A DNA stretch of 61,867 nucleotides, taken from positions 1 to 61,867 of the forward strand of contig JAOAHQ010000066.1 in NCBI GenBank assembly GCA_026415155.1. The letters are read 5' to 3'. Made by a program: the position numbers and the translations under genes. Below, piece by piece: positions 26,673 through 38,713 of the stretch; position 1 is the first letter of the stretch; every line of letters begins with the position of its first letter. The stretch is from Rhodocyclaceae bacterium. GTDB taxonomy: Bacteria > Pseudomonadota > Gammaproteobacteria > Burkholderiales > Rhodocyclaceae. Below the pieces are notes generated by a model, which worked only from the letters and a program-made list of their open reading frames with translations, searched no databases and was not told where the DNA came from.

Positions 26673-28854
26673 GGCCTCCGGTCTTTCCGCCACCCAGACC
26701 GTCGAGCTCGCCATCGGCGGCATGACCTGCGCCGCTTGCGCCGCACGCATCGAGCGCCAGCTCAACAAGCTGCCGGGCGTCGAGGCGACGGTCAATCTGC
26801 CCGCCGAGCGGGCGCACGTCCGTTTCGATCCGGCGCAGGTCGATGTCGAGCGGCTCATCGCCACGATCGTCAAGACGGGCTTTTCGGCGAGCTTATCGAC
26901 CGCTGAGACGCGCGAGGAGGAAAAGGCGCGCAAGGAGGCCGCCTACCGTGCCGAGCGGCGCCGTTTCTGGATCGCGCTCCTCTTCACCCTGCCGCTCCTT
27001 TCCCAGATGCCGGCGATGTTCGAGGCAGGTTTCGAGCACGCCGCCGCCGGCCACGGCGAAGACTTCTTGCCGCGCTGGCTGCAATTCCTGCTTGCCACAC
27101 CGGTGCAGTTCTGGATCGGCGCACGCTTCTATGCCGGCGGCTGGAAGGCGTTGAGAGGCGGCAGCGGCAACATGGACGTGCTCGTCGCGCTCGGCACGAC
27201 GATGGCCTGGGCTTACAGCACCGTGGTGTGGCTTGCTGGCTGGGACCACCTGCACGTCTATTACGAGGCTTCGGCCACCGTCATCACGCTCGTGCTTTTA
27301 GGCAAGATTCTCGAGGCGCGCGCCAAGGCGAAGACGGGCGCGGCGATCGAGGCCCTCTTGCACCTGCAGCCCGCCACCGCCCATGTCGAACGCAATGGCG
27401 AGCTCATCGAGCTGCCGGTCAAACGTCTGATTCCGGGCGACATCGTGCTCGTGCGGCCGGGCGAGGCCGTGCCCGTCGATGGCGAAATCGTGGCCGGCGA
27501 ATCGAGCTTGAACGAATCGATGCTCACCGGCGAGAGCCTGCCGGTGGCGAAAAGGCCGGGCGACAAAGTCTTCGCGGCTACGGTCAATGGCGAAGGCCTT
27601 CTGCGCGTTAAGGCCACCGGCGTCGGCGCGCATACCTTGCTTGCCGGCATCATCCGGCTCGTCGAGGCCGCCCAAGGCTCGAAGGCGCCCGTGCAGCGGC
27701 TCGCCGACCGGGTCGCCGCGATCTTCGTGCCCGTGGTGCTGGTGATCGCTGGCCTCACCTTCGCGGGCTGGCTCTGGGCCTATGGCGATTTCACCTTTGC
27801 CCTCGTCAATGCCGTCGCCGTGCTCGTCATCGCCTGTCCCTGCGCCTTGGGGCTCGCCACGCCGACGGCGATCATGGTCGGTACGGGGCTCGGCGCCCGG
27901 GCTGGCATCCTCATCAAAAACGCCGAGGCGCTCGAGCGCGCCGAGAAGATCGACCTCCTCGTCGTCGACAAGACCGGCACGCTGACCGAGGGCCAGCCGC
28001 AAGTCATCGGCGTCAAAGTCGGCGCTGGCAAGACGGCCGAGGAAGTCTTGCGGCTCGCCGCGAGCCTCGAACAGGGTTCGACGCACCCCTTGGCGGCCGC
28101 GCTCGTCGCGGAGGCGAAGCGGCGCGGCCTCGAACTCGTGACGCCCGAGGCCGTCACGGCCGTGCCGGGCCGGGGGCTGGCCGGCCGGGTGGCCAATCAT
28201 GCCGTGAAGGCCGGCGCGCCCGATTGGCTCGGCGCCTTTGCAAGTGATGCGGCCACTAGCGAAGTGGCTGTCGAGATCGATGGCGTCTTGGCCGGCACGA
28301 TCCAGGTGGCCGATCCGCTGCGCGCGAGTTCCCGCGCGGCCGTGGCGCGGCTTGTAAAGCTCGGCGTCGAGGTCGTCATGCTTACGGGAGACAATGCCGC
28401 CACGGCGGCCGCGATCGCGCGCGAGGCAGGCGTTTCGCGTTTCGAGGCCAATGTGCTGCCGGAGGAGAAGGCGCAGCATGTCGCCGCGCTCAAGGCCACG
28501 GGCAAGACCGTCGCGATGGCCGGCGATGGCATCAACGATGCGCCGGCGCTTGCCGCCGCCGACGTCTCCTTCGCGATGGGCGCCGGTGCGGATGTCGCGC
28601 TCCAGACGGCGGACGTGACGCTCATGAGGAACGATCTCAATGGCGTGGCCGATGCGATTTCGCTCTCGCGCGCGACCCTGGCGAAGATCCGCCAGAACCT
28701 CTTCTGGGCCTTCATCTATAACGTCATCGGCCTGCCGGCCGCCGCGCTGGGTTACCTCAACCCCGTCATCGCCGGCGCGGCGATGGCGCTCTCCTCTGTC
28801 TCGGTGGTGAGCAATTCGCTGCTGTTGCGACGCTGGCGGCCGGGCGCGATATGA
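26665..28854 (+). CDS. copA: copper-exporting P1B-type ATPase
   Basis: 729 residues from a TTG start that overlaps the rhodanese gene by eight bases; no ATG fits. Domains: one HMA domain (GMTCAAC, C22 and C25), eight membrane helices, the CPC metal site at 391-393 ([13 protein letters not shown]), the phosphorylated D435 in DKTGTLTEG, and the hinge [20 protein letters not shown]. These are Cu(I)-ATPase features. Residues 451-458 (KVGAGKTA) come from the dispersed repeat, in a variable loop just after the DKTGT motif. copZ lies nearby. Confidence 0.95.
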   Translation: MNKASGLSATQTVELAIGGMTCAACAARIERQLNKLPGVEATVNLPAERAHVRFDPAQVDVERLIATIVKTGFSASLSTAETREEEKARKEAAYRAERRRFWIALLFTLPLLSQMPAMFEAGFEHAAAGHGEDFLPRWLQFLLATPVQFWIGARFYAGGWKALRGGSGNMDVLVALGTTMAWAYSTVVWLAGWDHLHVYYEASATVITLVLLGKILEARAKAKTGAAIEALLHLQPATAHVERNGELIELPVKRLIPGDIVLVRPGEAVPVDGEIVAGESSLNESMLTGESLPVAKRPGDKVFAATVNGEGLLRVKATGVGAHTLLAGIIRLVEAAQGSKAPVQRLADRVAAIFVPVVLVIAGLTFAGWLWAYGDFTFALVNAVAVLVIACPCALGLATPTAIMVGTGLGARAGILIKNAEALERAEKIDLLVVDKTGTLTEGQPQVIGVKVGAGKTAEEVLRLAASLEQGSTHPLAAALVAEAKRRGLELVTPEAVTAVPGRGLAGRVANHAVKAGAPDWLGAFASDAATSEVAVEIDGVLAGTIQVADPLRASSRAAVARLVKLGVEVVMLTGDNAATAAAIAREAGVSRFEANVLPEEKAQHVAALKATGKTVAMAGDGINDAPALAAADVSFAMGAGADVALQTADVTLMRNDLNGVADAISLSRATLAKIRQNLFWAFIYNVIGLPAAALGYLNPVIAGAAMALSSVSVVSNSLLLRRWRPGAI
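28018..28037 (+). repeat. dispersed repeat, copy 6 (inside copA)
   Basis: GTCGGCGCTGGCAAGACGGC, identical to copy 1 and again preceded by AAA. Read as VGAGKTA. Confidence 0.85.
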
Positions 28855-30165
<1,311 letters not shown>

Positions 30166-30196
30166 ACTGGGCTGGAATTGACTTGGGGAGCGCACG

Positions 30197-30403
30197 ATGG
30201 AAACGACGACGATCGAAGTGAAGGGCATGACCTGTGGCGGCTGCACGGCGAGCGTGACGCGCGTGCTTACCGAGCTGCCCGGCGTGGCGCGCGCCGAGGT
30301 AAGCCTCTCGCCGGGCCAGGCGGTGGTGAGCTTCGACCCGGCCAAAATCACGCGCGAGGCGCTGTGCCAAGCGATCGAAGAGGCGGGCTTCGAGGCGAGT
30401 TGA
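30197..30403 (+). CDS. copZ: CopZ-like copper chaperone (HMA protein)
   Basis: 68 residues forming a single heavy-metal-associated domain with GMTCGGC as the Cu(I) site. Such chaperones hand Cu(I) to CopA, and the copA gene lies 1.3 kb upstream with only the degraded kinase gene between. GGGGAG just upstream is the ribosome binding site. Confidence 0.92.
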   Translation: METTTIEVKGMTCGGCTASVTRVLTELPGVARAEVSLSPGQAVVSFDPAKITREALCQAIEEAGFEAS

Positions 30404-30417
30404 TTCATTGATGGCGC

Positions 30418-30423
30418 TATAAT
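30418..30423 (+). promoter_or_regulatory. -10 box of the ppa promoter
   Basis: Perfect TATAAT, 27 bases before the GTG of ppa. No convincing -35 at the usual distance. Confidence 0.45.
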
Positions 30424-30450
30424 CCGCGCTTTTTGACGCAGGAGCAGCCC

Positions 30451-30999
30451 GTGGCCTTGAACAACGTCCCCGCCGGCAAGGATTTGCCCAATGATTTCAA
30501 CGTCATCATCGAGATTTCGATGCGCTCGGATCCGATCAAGTACGAGGTGGATAAGACCTCCGGCGCGATCTTCGTCGACCGCTTCATGTCGACGGCGATG
30601 CACTACCCCTGCAACTATGGCTACATCCCGCACACGATCGCCGACGATGGCGATCCGGTCGATGTGCTCGTCGTCACCCAGTTCGCCCTGCCGCCCGGCG
30701 TCGTGGTGCGCTGCCGGCCGGTCGGCATGCTCAAGATGACCGATGAGGCCGGCACGGATGCCAAGCTCCTGGCCGTGCCGGTCGACAAGCTCACGCCGGT
30801 CTATCGCGACATCGAGTCGCCGCGCGATTTCCCGCAGGTCTTCCTCGACTCGATCGCCCATTTCTTCGCCCACTACAAGGATCTCGAGCCGGGCAAGTTC
30901 GTCAAGGTCGAAGGCTGGGTGGGCGCCGAGGAAGCGAAGCAGGAAATCCTCGCCGGCGTGGCGCGTTACAACGAGGCGAAGGAAAAACCCGCCTTCTGA
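30451..30999 (+). CDS. ppa: inorganic pyrophosphatase
   Basis: Soluble family I pyrophosphatase, 182 residues. It hydrolyses PPi to drive biosynthesis. Signature: [18 protein letters not shown], then [10 protein letters not shown] with the metal-binding aspartates, and [12 protein letters not shown] start chosen because AGGAG lies six bases upstream. nadE, whose reaction releases PPi, begins two bases after the stop. Confidence 0.96.
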   Translation: MALNNVPAGKDLPNDFNVIIEISMRSDPIKYEVDKTSGAIFVDRFMSTAMHYPCNYGYIPHTIADDGDPVDVLVVTQFALPPGVVVRCRPVGMLKMTDEAGTDAKLLAVPVDKLTPVYRDIESPRDFPQVFLDSIAHFFAHYKDLEPGKFVKVEGWVGAEEAKQEILAGVARYNEAKEKPAF

Positions 31000-31001
31000 T
31001 C

Positions 31002-32971
<1,970 letters not shown>

Positions 32972-32986
32972 CGCACCCGTCCCGGC

Positions 32987-33223
32987 GTGAGATTCACGCA
33001 GTACTTTCTGGCGACGCGTCAGCGTCCCGATCGCGCGATGATCGAATTGTCCTGGATCGAAAGAGTGATAGCCGCGCCGGAAAAGCGTTACGTGCAGGCG
33101 GATGGCCGCATCCGCCTGTGGGCCAGAATCGCGGAGGCTGACGGCCGCATGCTGAGGGTCGTGCTGTTGCCCGATGGCGAAACCGTGCACAATGCGTTCT
33201 TCGATCGAGGCTACGCGCCATGA
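32987..33223 (+). CDS. DUF4258-family protein, putative toxin
   Basis: 78 residues from GTG. The segment IERVIAAPEKRYVQADGRIRLWARI, and VVLLPDGETVHNAFFDRG near the end, match the DUF4258 family, a small RelE/BrnT-like fold. The stop overlaps the DUF2283 gene (ATGA). DUF4258-DUF2283 pairs recur as predicted type II toxin-antitoxin modules; activity is inferred from this context. Confidence 0.78.
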   Translation: MRFTQYFLATRQRPDRAMIELSWIERVIAAPEKRYVQADGRIRLWARIAEADGRMLRVVLLPDGETVHNAFFDRGYAP

Positions 33224-33420
33224 AGATCAAATACTTCCAGGATACCGATACCCTCTATATCGAGCTCAAGGCGGCGCGAATCGCCGAAGCACGGGATCTG
33301 GACGAGAACACGCTTTTGGAACTCGACGAGGCGGGCAATCTTTGCGCGATCACGATCGAGCATGCCCGCGAACGCGCAGAAATCCCGAGCTTTTCCTTCG
33401 AGCAGGTCGCGGCGGGCTGA
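33220..33420 (+). CDS. DUF2283-family protein, putative antitoxin
   Basis: 66 residues. It begins MKIKYFQDTDTLYIEL, the conserved start of DUF2283, with DLDENTLLELDEAGNLCAITIEHA following. Overlaps the DUF4258 gene by four bases. Role as the partner of that gene is inferred. Confidence 0.8.
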   Translation: MKIKYFQDTDTLYIELKAARIAEARDLDENTLLELDEAGNLCAITIEHARERAEIPSFSFEQVAAG

Positions 33421-33442
33421 GGCCGCTCCCGCGCCAAAAGGA

Positions 33443-33462
33443 GCCGTCCCGCCAGCGCCGAT
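33443..33462 (-). repeat. dispersed repeat, copy 7 (DUF2283-nosL gap)
   Basis: Minus-strand core ATCGGCGCTGGCGGGACGGC preceded by GAAA; between two convergent genes. Confidence 0.85.
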
Positions 33463-33473
33463 TTTCGAGAAAG

Positions 33474-33947
33474 TCAAAACTTTCCGGCGTCAAGCAGGAA
33501 GGGCAGCTCCCGCGTCACCTCACCGAAGCGCAGGATGCGGCGGCCCTTGTGCTCCTTGAGGAATTCCTCCGCATCGGCCAACGTCGCGAGCGGCACGAAT
33601 TCATGGCCCATCGGGCCGAGCACGTCCGAGCCGATCACATAAAGCGCCGTCTTGGCATCGATTTTCTGCAGGTTGTAGTAGTCGGTCACCCAAATTGAGG
33701 CGATCTGCTCGCGGGCATGTCCCGGGGCGTATTTGGGCGGATCGAACCAGAACTTGAACATGTCTTTCGCGCCATCGAAGTGATGCGCATGGCCGTCCTT
33801 ATAGACGATGGTCGCCACCCAGTGAGGATATTTGGCGACCAGCATGCCGCAGACGGGGCAAAGGTCCTTCGGCCCGGGCTTCGGGATGGCCTGGGCGAGG
33901 GCTACCCCGAGCCAGAGAAAGAGGAGCGCGACGAGGAGCCGCCGCAT
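33474..33947 (-). CDS. NosL-family copper-binding protein
   Basis: 157 residues: a signal peptide (RRLLVALLFLWLGVALAQA) and a NosL domain with CPVCGM as the Cu(I) motif, then HHFDGAKDMFKFW and IWVTDYY. No lipobox cysteine is visible, so it may be soluble in the periplasm rather than a lipoprotein. NosL supplies copper to nitrous oxide reductase, but NosL-like proteins also occur outside nos clusters. Its ATG overlaps the stop of the second NosL gene. Confidence 0.88.
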   Translation of the reverse strand: MRRLLVALLFLWLGVALAQAIPKPGPKDLCPVCGMLVAKYPHWVATIVYKDGHAHHFDGAKDMFKFWFDPPKYAPGHAREQIASIWVTDYYNLQKIDAKTALYVIGSDVLGPMGHEFVPLATLADAEEFLKEHKGRRILRFGEVTRELPFLLDAGKF

Positions 33948-34576
33948 CAGTGCTTGTGCTCGGTCGGCGCGCCCTTTTGCTGCTCCATCATTTTCCTGCG
34001 CCGCTCGGCGCGGTTCTTGCGGATGCGCGCGACGTCCTTCGACATGTCGGTATAGGCTGCGAGAAGGGCCTGCTCGAACTTGACGAGCTCGCCGCCATGC
34101 TCGCTCTGCGCCGCCTTCGCGGCGGCTTCCGTGCCGTAGGCGACCTTGCTGTTCGCCGTCATGACGCCGGGAATCTTGCTGCCGACGAGGAAAGTGGCCT
34201 TGTCGACATCGACGAGCGGCTTAGGCTCGCCGGCGGCGGCATTGTCCCCGACCCAGATCGCCTTCGGTTCACGGTCGATGTTGAGTGAGAGCGAGATCGC
34301 CGCGCAGTGCAAGGAGCAGACGCCATCGGCGAGATCGTCGCTGTAGTGGATCAGCATGCGCGAATGGTGATACTGGCGGCGATCCATGCCGCAGTAGGGG
34401 CATTTGGGGTATTTCTCGAGGTCATTGACCTGAGGCGCGGGATCGGCCGGCTTCTTCGGAATGAACTGCAGCGGCGTGCCATCGCCTTCGCAGAGGGCGG
34501 CCTGGGCGGGGCGGCTCGCGGCGGTGAGCGCAGCGCCGGCAAGGAGCGAGAGTTTCAAAGCTTCGCGACGATCCAT
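33947..34576 (-). CDS. NosL-family protein with Tat-like signal
   Basis: 209 residues. The N-terminus MDRREALKLSLLAGAALTAASRPAQA has a twin-arginine pattern. A NosL-type domain follows with CPYCGM, HHSRMLIHY and CSLHCAAI, giving more Cys and His than the partner gene. A charged C-terminal tail is added. A Tat route would mean export in folded, perhaps metal-loaded form. Two NosL genes in tandem suggest a pair acting together in copper delivery. Confidence 0.85.
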   Translation of the reverse strand: MDRREALKLSLLAGAALTAASRPAQAALCEGDGTPLQFIPKKPADPAPQVNDLEKYPKCPYCGMDRRQYHHSRMLIHYSDDLADGVCSLHCAAISLSLNIDREPKAIWVGDNAAAGEPKPLVDVDKATFLVGSKIPGVMTANSKVAYGTEAAAKAAQSEHGGELVKFEQALLAAYTDMSKDVARIRKNRAERRRKMMEQQKGAPTEHKH

Positions 34577-34654
34577 GAGGTTCTCCTGTCAGTTTGATGC
34601 CCCGCAATATAAGCCGGCCTCGATATTTCGGCCTGCGGCGGATTGTCGCACCCT

Positions 34655-35122
34655 TCACAGGCCGACCGGCAGCGCGGTCTTATCGACGACGCGCCGCAAG
34701 ACGAAGCTCGAATGCACGCCGGTGACGCCGGGAATGCGCGTGATGCGGGAGAGCAGCAGCTCCTGATAGGCATCCATGTCGCGCACGACGACCTTGAGCT
34801 GGTAATCGGCCTCCTGGCCGGTGATGAGCAGACACTCGAGCACTTCGGGAATCGCGCGGATCTCGGATTCGAAGCGCTCGAAGCGTTCCGGCGTGTGGCG
34901 ATCCATCGAGATGTGGATGAGCGCGGTGAGCGACAGACCCAGCTTCTTCGCATCGAGGAGGGCGCGGTAGCCGGCGATGAGGCCGGCCTCTTCGAGCGCG
35001 CGCACGCGGCGCAGGCAAGGGGAAGGCGACAGCCCCACCCGCTCGGCGAGTTCCTGGTTGCTGATGCGGCCTTCCTCCTGGAGGATGGCGAGGATCTGGC
35101 GGTCGTAGCGGTCAAGCTTCAT
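34655..35122 (-). CDS. Lrp/AsnC-family regulator
   Basis: 155 residues. The N-terminal HTH is DRYDRQILAILQEEGRISNQELAERVGLSPSPCLRRVRALEEAGLI, and the C-terminal RAM ligand domain carries VVRDMDAYQELL and IPGVTGVHSSFVL. It is divergent from leuA, so it may respond to leucine or another amino acid and control both genes. A perfect inverted repeat touches its start codon. Confidence 0.93.
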   Translation of the reverse strand: MKLDRYDRQILAILQEEGRISNQELAERVGLSPSPCLRRVRALEEAGLIAGYRALLDAKKLGLSLTALIHISMDRHTPERFERFESEIRAIPEVLECLLITGQEADYQLKVVVRDMDAYQELLLSRITRIPGVTGVHSSFVLRRVVDKTALPVGL

Positions 35123-35138
35123 ATTCTTGCCAAAGAAT
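35123..35138. promoter_or_regulatory. inverted repeat at the lrp start, candidate operator
   Basis: ATTCTTGCCAAAGAAT: perfect 6-bp arms with a 4-base spacer, directly against the start codon of the Lrp-family gene, in the lrp-leuA divergent region. Confidence 0.35.
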
Positions 35139-35158
35139 GACTATATCGAGCATGATTA

Positions 35159-35188
35159 TTGCGTAAAAAACCTTTCAGGGGCGATAAA
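35159..35188 (+). promoter_or_regulatory. possible leuA promoter
   Basis: TTGCGT, an 18-base A-rich spacer, then GATAAA, about 68 bases before the leuA ATG. Plausible but weak. Confidence 0.3.
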
Positions 35189-35255
35189 AAGCAAGCAACT
35201 GCCAAGCGGCCTCGGATAAGATTGCGCACAACTTCATCCAGTTCCGGAGCCCGCC

Positions 35256-36941
35256 ATGCTATCCGATCCTGCCGCCAAATACCGCCCCTTCCCGCCGATC
35301 GATCTGCCCGATCGCCAATGGCCGAGCCGCATCATCGAGCGCGCGCCGATCTGGATGAGCACCGATCTGCGCGATGGTAACCAGGCGCTTTTCGAGCCGA
35401 TGAACGTCGAGAAGAAGCTGCGGCTCTTTAAGCTCCTCTGCGAGATCGGCTTCAAGGAAATCGAAGTCGCTTTTCCCTCGGCCTCGCAGATCGAGTTCGA
35501 CTTCGTGCGCTGTTTGATCGAAGGCGGTCATATTCCCGACGGCGTGACGATCGAGGTGCTCACCCAGGCGCGCGAGCACTTAATCCGCCGCACCTTCGAG
35601 GCGGTCAAGGGGGCGAAGCGCGTCATCGTCCACGTCTATAACGCCACCTCGCCTGCCTTTCGCGAATTCGTCTTCGGCATGGACAAAGCCGGCGTCATCG
35701 AAATGGCCGTCAAGGCCGTGCGGCTCATCAAGGAGCTGGCGGCAGAGCAGCCTGATACCGAGTTCGTCCTCCAATACAGTCCCGAGACCTTTTCAGCCAC
35801 CGAGCTTTCCTTTGCCAAGGCCGTTTGCGATGCCGTCACCGCCGAGTGGGGCGCGACGCCCGAGCGCAAGGTCATCCTCAACCTGCCGGCCACCGTTGAG
35901 ATGGCCACGCCCAATGTCTATGCCGATCAGATCGAGTGGATGCACCGCCATCTCGAGCGGCGCAACGGCGTGATCCTGAGCCTGCATCCGCACAACGACC
36001 GCGGCACGGCGGTGGCTGCCGCCGAGCTGGGTCTCATGGCCGGCGCCGAGCGCGTCGAGGGCTGCCTCTTTGGCAACGGCGAGCGCACCGGCAACGTCGA
36101 TCTCGTTACCCTGGCGATGAACCTCTACACACAAGGCATTGCGCCGGGGCTCGATTTTTCCGACATCAACGCCGTGGCGCGCACCTATGAGGCCTGCACG
36201 CAGCTGCCGATCCACCCGCGCCACCCTTACGTGGGCGATCTCGTCTTCACGGCCTTCTCGGGCTCGCATCAGGATGCGATCAAGAAGGGTTTTGCCGCCC
36301 AGCGGCCCGATTCATTCTGGGCCGTGCCCTATCTGCCGGTCGATCCGGCCGATCTCGGCCGCAGCTATGACTCGGTGATCCGCGTCAATAGCCAGTCGGG
36401 CAAGGGCGGCATCGCGTGGCTCTTGGAGACCGGTTATGGCATCGTGCTGCCGCGCCGCCTGCAGATCGAGTTTTCAAGCGTCGTGCAGCGCGAGACCGAT
36501 GCCTCAGGCGGCGGCGAGATGACGGCCGCCGAGCTCTACGATTTGTTTCGCCGCACCTATCTCGACAGCGAACGGCCGCTGCGCTATGTCGAGCACCATC
36601 TCTATGAGCACGGCAAGGCGCAGGGCATCCGGCTCGTCGTCGAGGTGGAAGGCGTGATGCATCTTTTGACGGGCGAGGGCAATGGCCCGGTGGACGCCGC
36701 GCTCCATGCCTTGCGCGGGCTTGGGCTCGATCTGCAGGTGAGAAGCTTCGAAGAACGCGCGCTCGCGCCCAGTGGTGAAGCCGCCGAGGCCGCCGCCTGC
36801 GCCTTCGTCGAACTCTCCCGTCACGGCGGCGGCGAACGCTTTGGCGTTGGCATCGATACGAACATCGTCACCGCCTCGGTGAAGGCCATCGTCAGCGGCG
36901 TCAACCGGCTGGGAATTGCGGCCGCCCGCGCGGCGGCGTGA
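35256..36941 (+). CDS. leuA: 2-isopropylmalate synthase (LeuA2/yeast-type)
   Basis: First step of leucine synthesis: condenses acetyl-CoA and 2-ketoisovalerate. The 561 residues and the opening [16 protein letters not shown] mark the longer, yeast Leu4-like class. The TIM barrel holds [12 protein letters not shown] and the metal pair in [12 protein letters not shown], with [11 protein letters not shown]; a C-terminal regulatory domain carries leucine feedback in the family. A CCGGAG ribosome binding site precedes the ATG. Divergent from the Lrp-type regulator. Confidence 0.96.
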   Translation: MLSDPAAKYRPFPPIDLPDRQWPSRIIERAPIWMSTDLRDGNQALFEPMNVEKKLRLFKLLCEIGFKEIEVAFPSASQIEFDFVRCLIEGGHIPDGVTIEVLTQAREHLIRRTFEAVKGAKRVIVHVYNATSPAFREFVFGMDKAGVIEMAVKAVRLIKELAAEQPDTEFVLQYSPETFSATELSFAKAVCDAVTAEWGATPERKVILNLPATVEMATPNVYADQIEWMHRHLERRNGVILSLHPHNDRGTAVAAAELGLMAGAERVEGCLFGNGERTGNVDLVTLAMNLYTQGIAPGLDFSDINAVARTYEACTQLPIHPRHPYVGDLVFTAFSGSHQDAIKKGFAAQRPDSFWAVPYLPVDPADLGRSYDSVIRVNSQSGKGGIAWLLETGYGIVLPRRLQIEFSSVVQRETDASGGGEMTAAELYDLFRRTYLDSERPLRYVEHHLYEHGKAQGIRLVVEVEGVMHLLTGEGNGPVDAALHALRGLGLDLQVRSFEERALAPSGEAAEAAACAFVELSRHGGGERFGVGIDTNIVTASVKAIVSGVNRLGIAAARAAA

Positions 36942-36974
36942 GCCTCGCCGCCCTGCTCGCGCCAGCTTGCCGGC

Positions 36975-37391
36975 TCAATCCGCCGGCTCGGAAACGAAGC
37001 CGATCCTCACCATCCCGGCCTTCGCCGCCGCGGCCATCACCTTGGCGACCTGCTCGTAGGCGACGAGCCGGTCGGCGCGGATGTGCAGTTCCGGCTGCGG
37101 CTGCTGGGCCGCGCTGACGACGAAGCGCTGCGGCAACTGCTCGAACGTCACCGCCTCGCCATTCCAGAACAGGCTGCCATCCTCGCGGATGGCGAATTCA
37201 ATGTGCTCAGGTTTCGTGATATTGACGGCGGAGGACGCCTTGGGCAGGTCGATCTTCACCGCATGGGTGAGGATCGGCGCGGTGACGATGAAGATCACCA
37301 GGAGCACCAGCATCACATCGACGAGCGGCACGACGTTCATCGCCGCCAGCGGCTCTTCGTGATGGCGGCGCGAGATGTCAGCCTTGGCCAT
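36975..37391 (-). CDS. exbD: ExbD-type energy-transducing subunit
   Basis: 138 residues. A short cytoplasmic tail, then one membrane helix with the proton-handling aspartate (MNVVPLVDVMLVLLVIFIV), and a periplasmic ExbD domain with IRADRLVAYEQVAKVM. With ExbB it forms the proton channel that powers TonB. Overlaps exbB by 14 bases; last gene of the receptor-tonB-exbB-exbD operon. Confidence 0.93.
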   Translation of the reverse strand: MAKADISRRHHEEPLAAMNVVPLVDVMLVLLVIFIVTAPILTHAVKIDLPKASSAVNITKPEHIEFAIREDGSLFWNGEAVTFEQLPQRFVVSAAQQPQPELHIRADRLVAYEQVAKVMAAAAKAGMVRIGFVSEPAD

Positions 37392-38049
37392 GATCGACCG
37401 TCAGGCGCAGATAAAGCCGATGGGCGAAGGATTCGAGGCGGTTGAGCCACCTGCGGTTGCGGCGCTGGAAGGCGTTGTAGGCGAGCACGGCCGGAATCGC
37501 CACCGCGAGTCCCAGCGCCGTCATGATGAGCGCCTCGCCCACCGGCCCGGCCACCTTGTCGAGCGTGCCCTGGCCCGACATGCCGATCTGCACCAGTGCG
37601 TGATAGATGCCCCAGACGGTGCCGAACAGACCGATGTAGGGCGCCGCGGAGCCCGCCGTGGCGAGCAGCGTCAGGCCATGTTCGGCGCGCATCATCTCGG
37701 CATCGATCGCGTTGTTGAGGCTGCGCGTCAGCACTTCGGCAAAGCCGCCGGCGGCGGCCAGTTCCTTGCCGATGACATTGCGCGCCACGGTCCGTGCCTC
37801 GGCCAGCAGGGTGGCGAAGGGATTGCCCGCTGCCTCGGGCAGGGCGTCGAGCGAGGCGGCGGCGGCGAATTCCGCTTCGAATGCCGCCGCGCGCCGGGCG
37901 GCAAGCCAGTTGCCGAATGCGCGCGTGACGATCAGATACCAGCTCGCCACCGACAGCAGTAGCAACGAGATGAGCACCGTCTTGCCGACGGCGTCGCACT
38001 GCGCGAGGAAGTGGGCGAAGCCGAAGCCTTCGAAATGGTTGTGTTCCAT
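37378..38049 (-). CDS. exbB: ExbB-type proton channel protein
   Basis: 223 residues with three membrane helices. GLTLLATAGSAAPYIGLFGTVWGI and MTALGLAVAIPAVLAYN are the conserved MotA/TolQ/ExbB pore helices. Starts MEHNHFEGFGFAHFL. It lies five bases after tonB and overlaps exbD, so the complex is encoded as a unit with the copper receptor. Confidence 0.94.
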   Translation of the reverse strand: MEHNHFEGFGFAHFLAQCDAVGKTVLISLLLLSVASWYLIVTRAFGNWLAARRAAAFEAEFAAAASLDALPEAAGNPFATLLAEARTVARNVIGKELAAAGGFAEVLTRSLNNAIDAEMMRAEHGLTLLATAGSAAPYIGLFGTVWGIYHALVQIGMSGQGTLDKVAGPVGEALIMTALGLAVAIPAVLAYNAFQRRNRRWLNRLESFAHRLYLRLTVDHGQG

Positions 38050-38054
38050 CGCTG

Positions 38055-38702
38055 TTAGTTTCCTTGCAGGACGAACTTGAAGGGTTGCAGCGCCACCGCG
38101 CGCACCGGCTGGCCATTGCGCCGGGCCGGCTGGCAACGCCAGCTGCGCACCGCGGCGAGCGCCGCTTCGTCCAGACGCTTGAAGCCGCTGCTGGTCTCGA
38201 TGCGTGCCTGGGCGACGCTGCCGGTCTCGTCGAGCTCGACGCGCAGCACCACCATGCCCTCCTCGCCGAGACGGCGCGAAATGGCGGGATAGGTAGGCGC
38301 GCTGCGCTCGGGACAGGCGACGGCGAGCTCGCTGCCCAGACTGACCGGGCCGGCAGGCAGCGGTGCGGCCGGCGCGGGCGGCGCAGGAGGCATCGGCGGT
38401 GCTTCGATGCGCGGCGGCTCGGGCGGGAGCAGCGGGGCGGCATCGTCGGCGGGCGCGACCACGGGGGTTTGCGCGACCAGACGCGGCGCGGGCGGCGCCG
38501 GCGGCTTGGGTTTCACCCCCTGCGGCGGCGGTTCCGGCTTCATTGCCGGCGCGGGCGGGGCGATGAAATCCACGAACAGCGTCATCGCCGCCTGCGGGCT
38601 GGGGATCAGCCGGTGCTGCCACAGTCCCCACAGGGCAGCGGCGTGTAGACCGAGCACGAACAACATGCCCGCGAGGTTTACACGCGGGATCGAGTGGTTC
38701 AT
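38055..38702 (-). CDS. tonB: TonB energy transducer
   Basis: 215 residues: an N-terminal membrane helix (LAGMLFVLGLHAAALWGLW) with a histidine in the helix, a long Pro-rich spanner (repeated KPxPP, PPAPP runs), and a C-terminal TonB domain (YPAISRRLGEEGMVVLRVELDETG). It lies 11 bases after the receptor gene and therefore probably serves it specifically. Confidence 0.94.
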   Translation of the reverse strand: MNHSIPRVNLAGMLFVLGLHAAALWGLWQHRLIPSPQAAMTLFVDFIAPPAPAMKPEPPPQGVKPKPPAPPAPRLVAQTPVVAPADDAAPLLPPEPPRIEAPPMPPAPPAPAAPLPAGPVSLGSELAVACPERSAPTYPAISRRLGEEGMVVLRVELDETGSVAQARIETSSGFKRLDEAALAAVRSWRCQPARRNGQPVRAVALQPFKFVLQGN

Positions 38703-38713
38703 CGAGCCGTCGA

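Noticed and set aside
34577-34654. FNR box before the NosL genes (TTGAT-GCCC-CGCAA)
   Set aside because: The second half-site has two mismatches.
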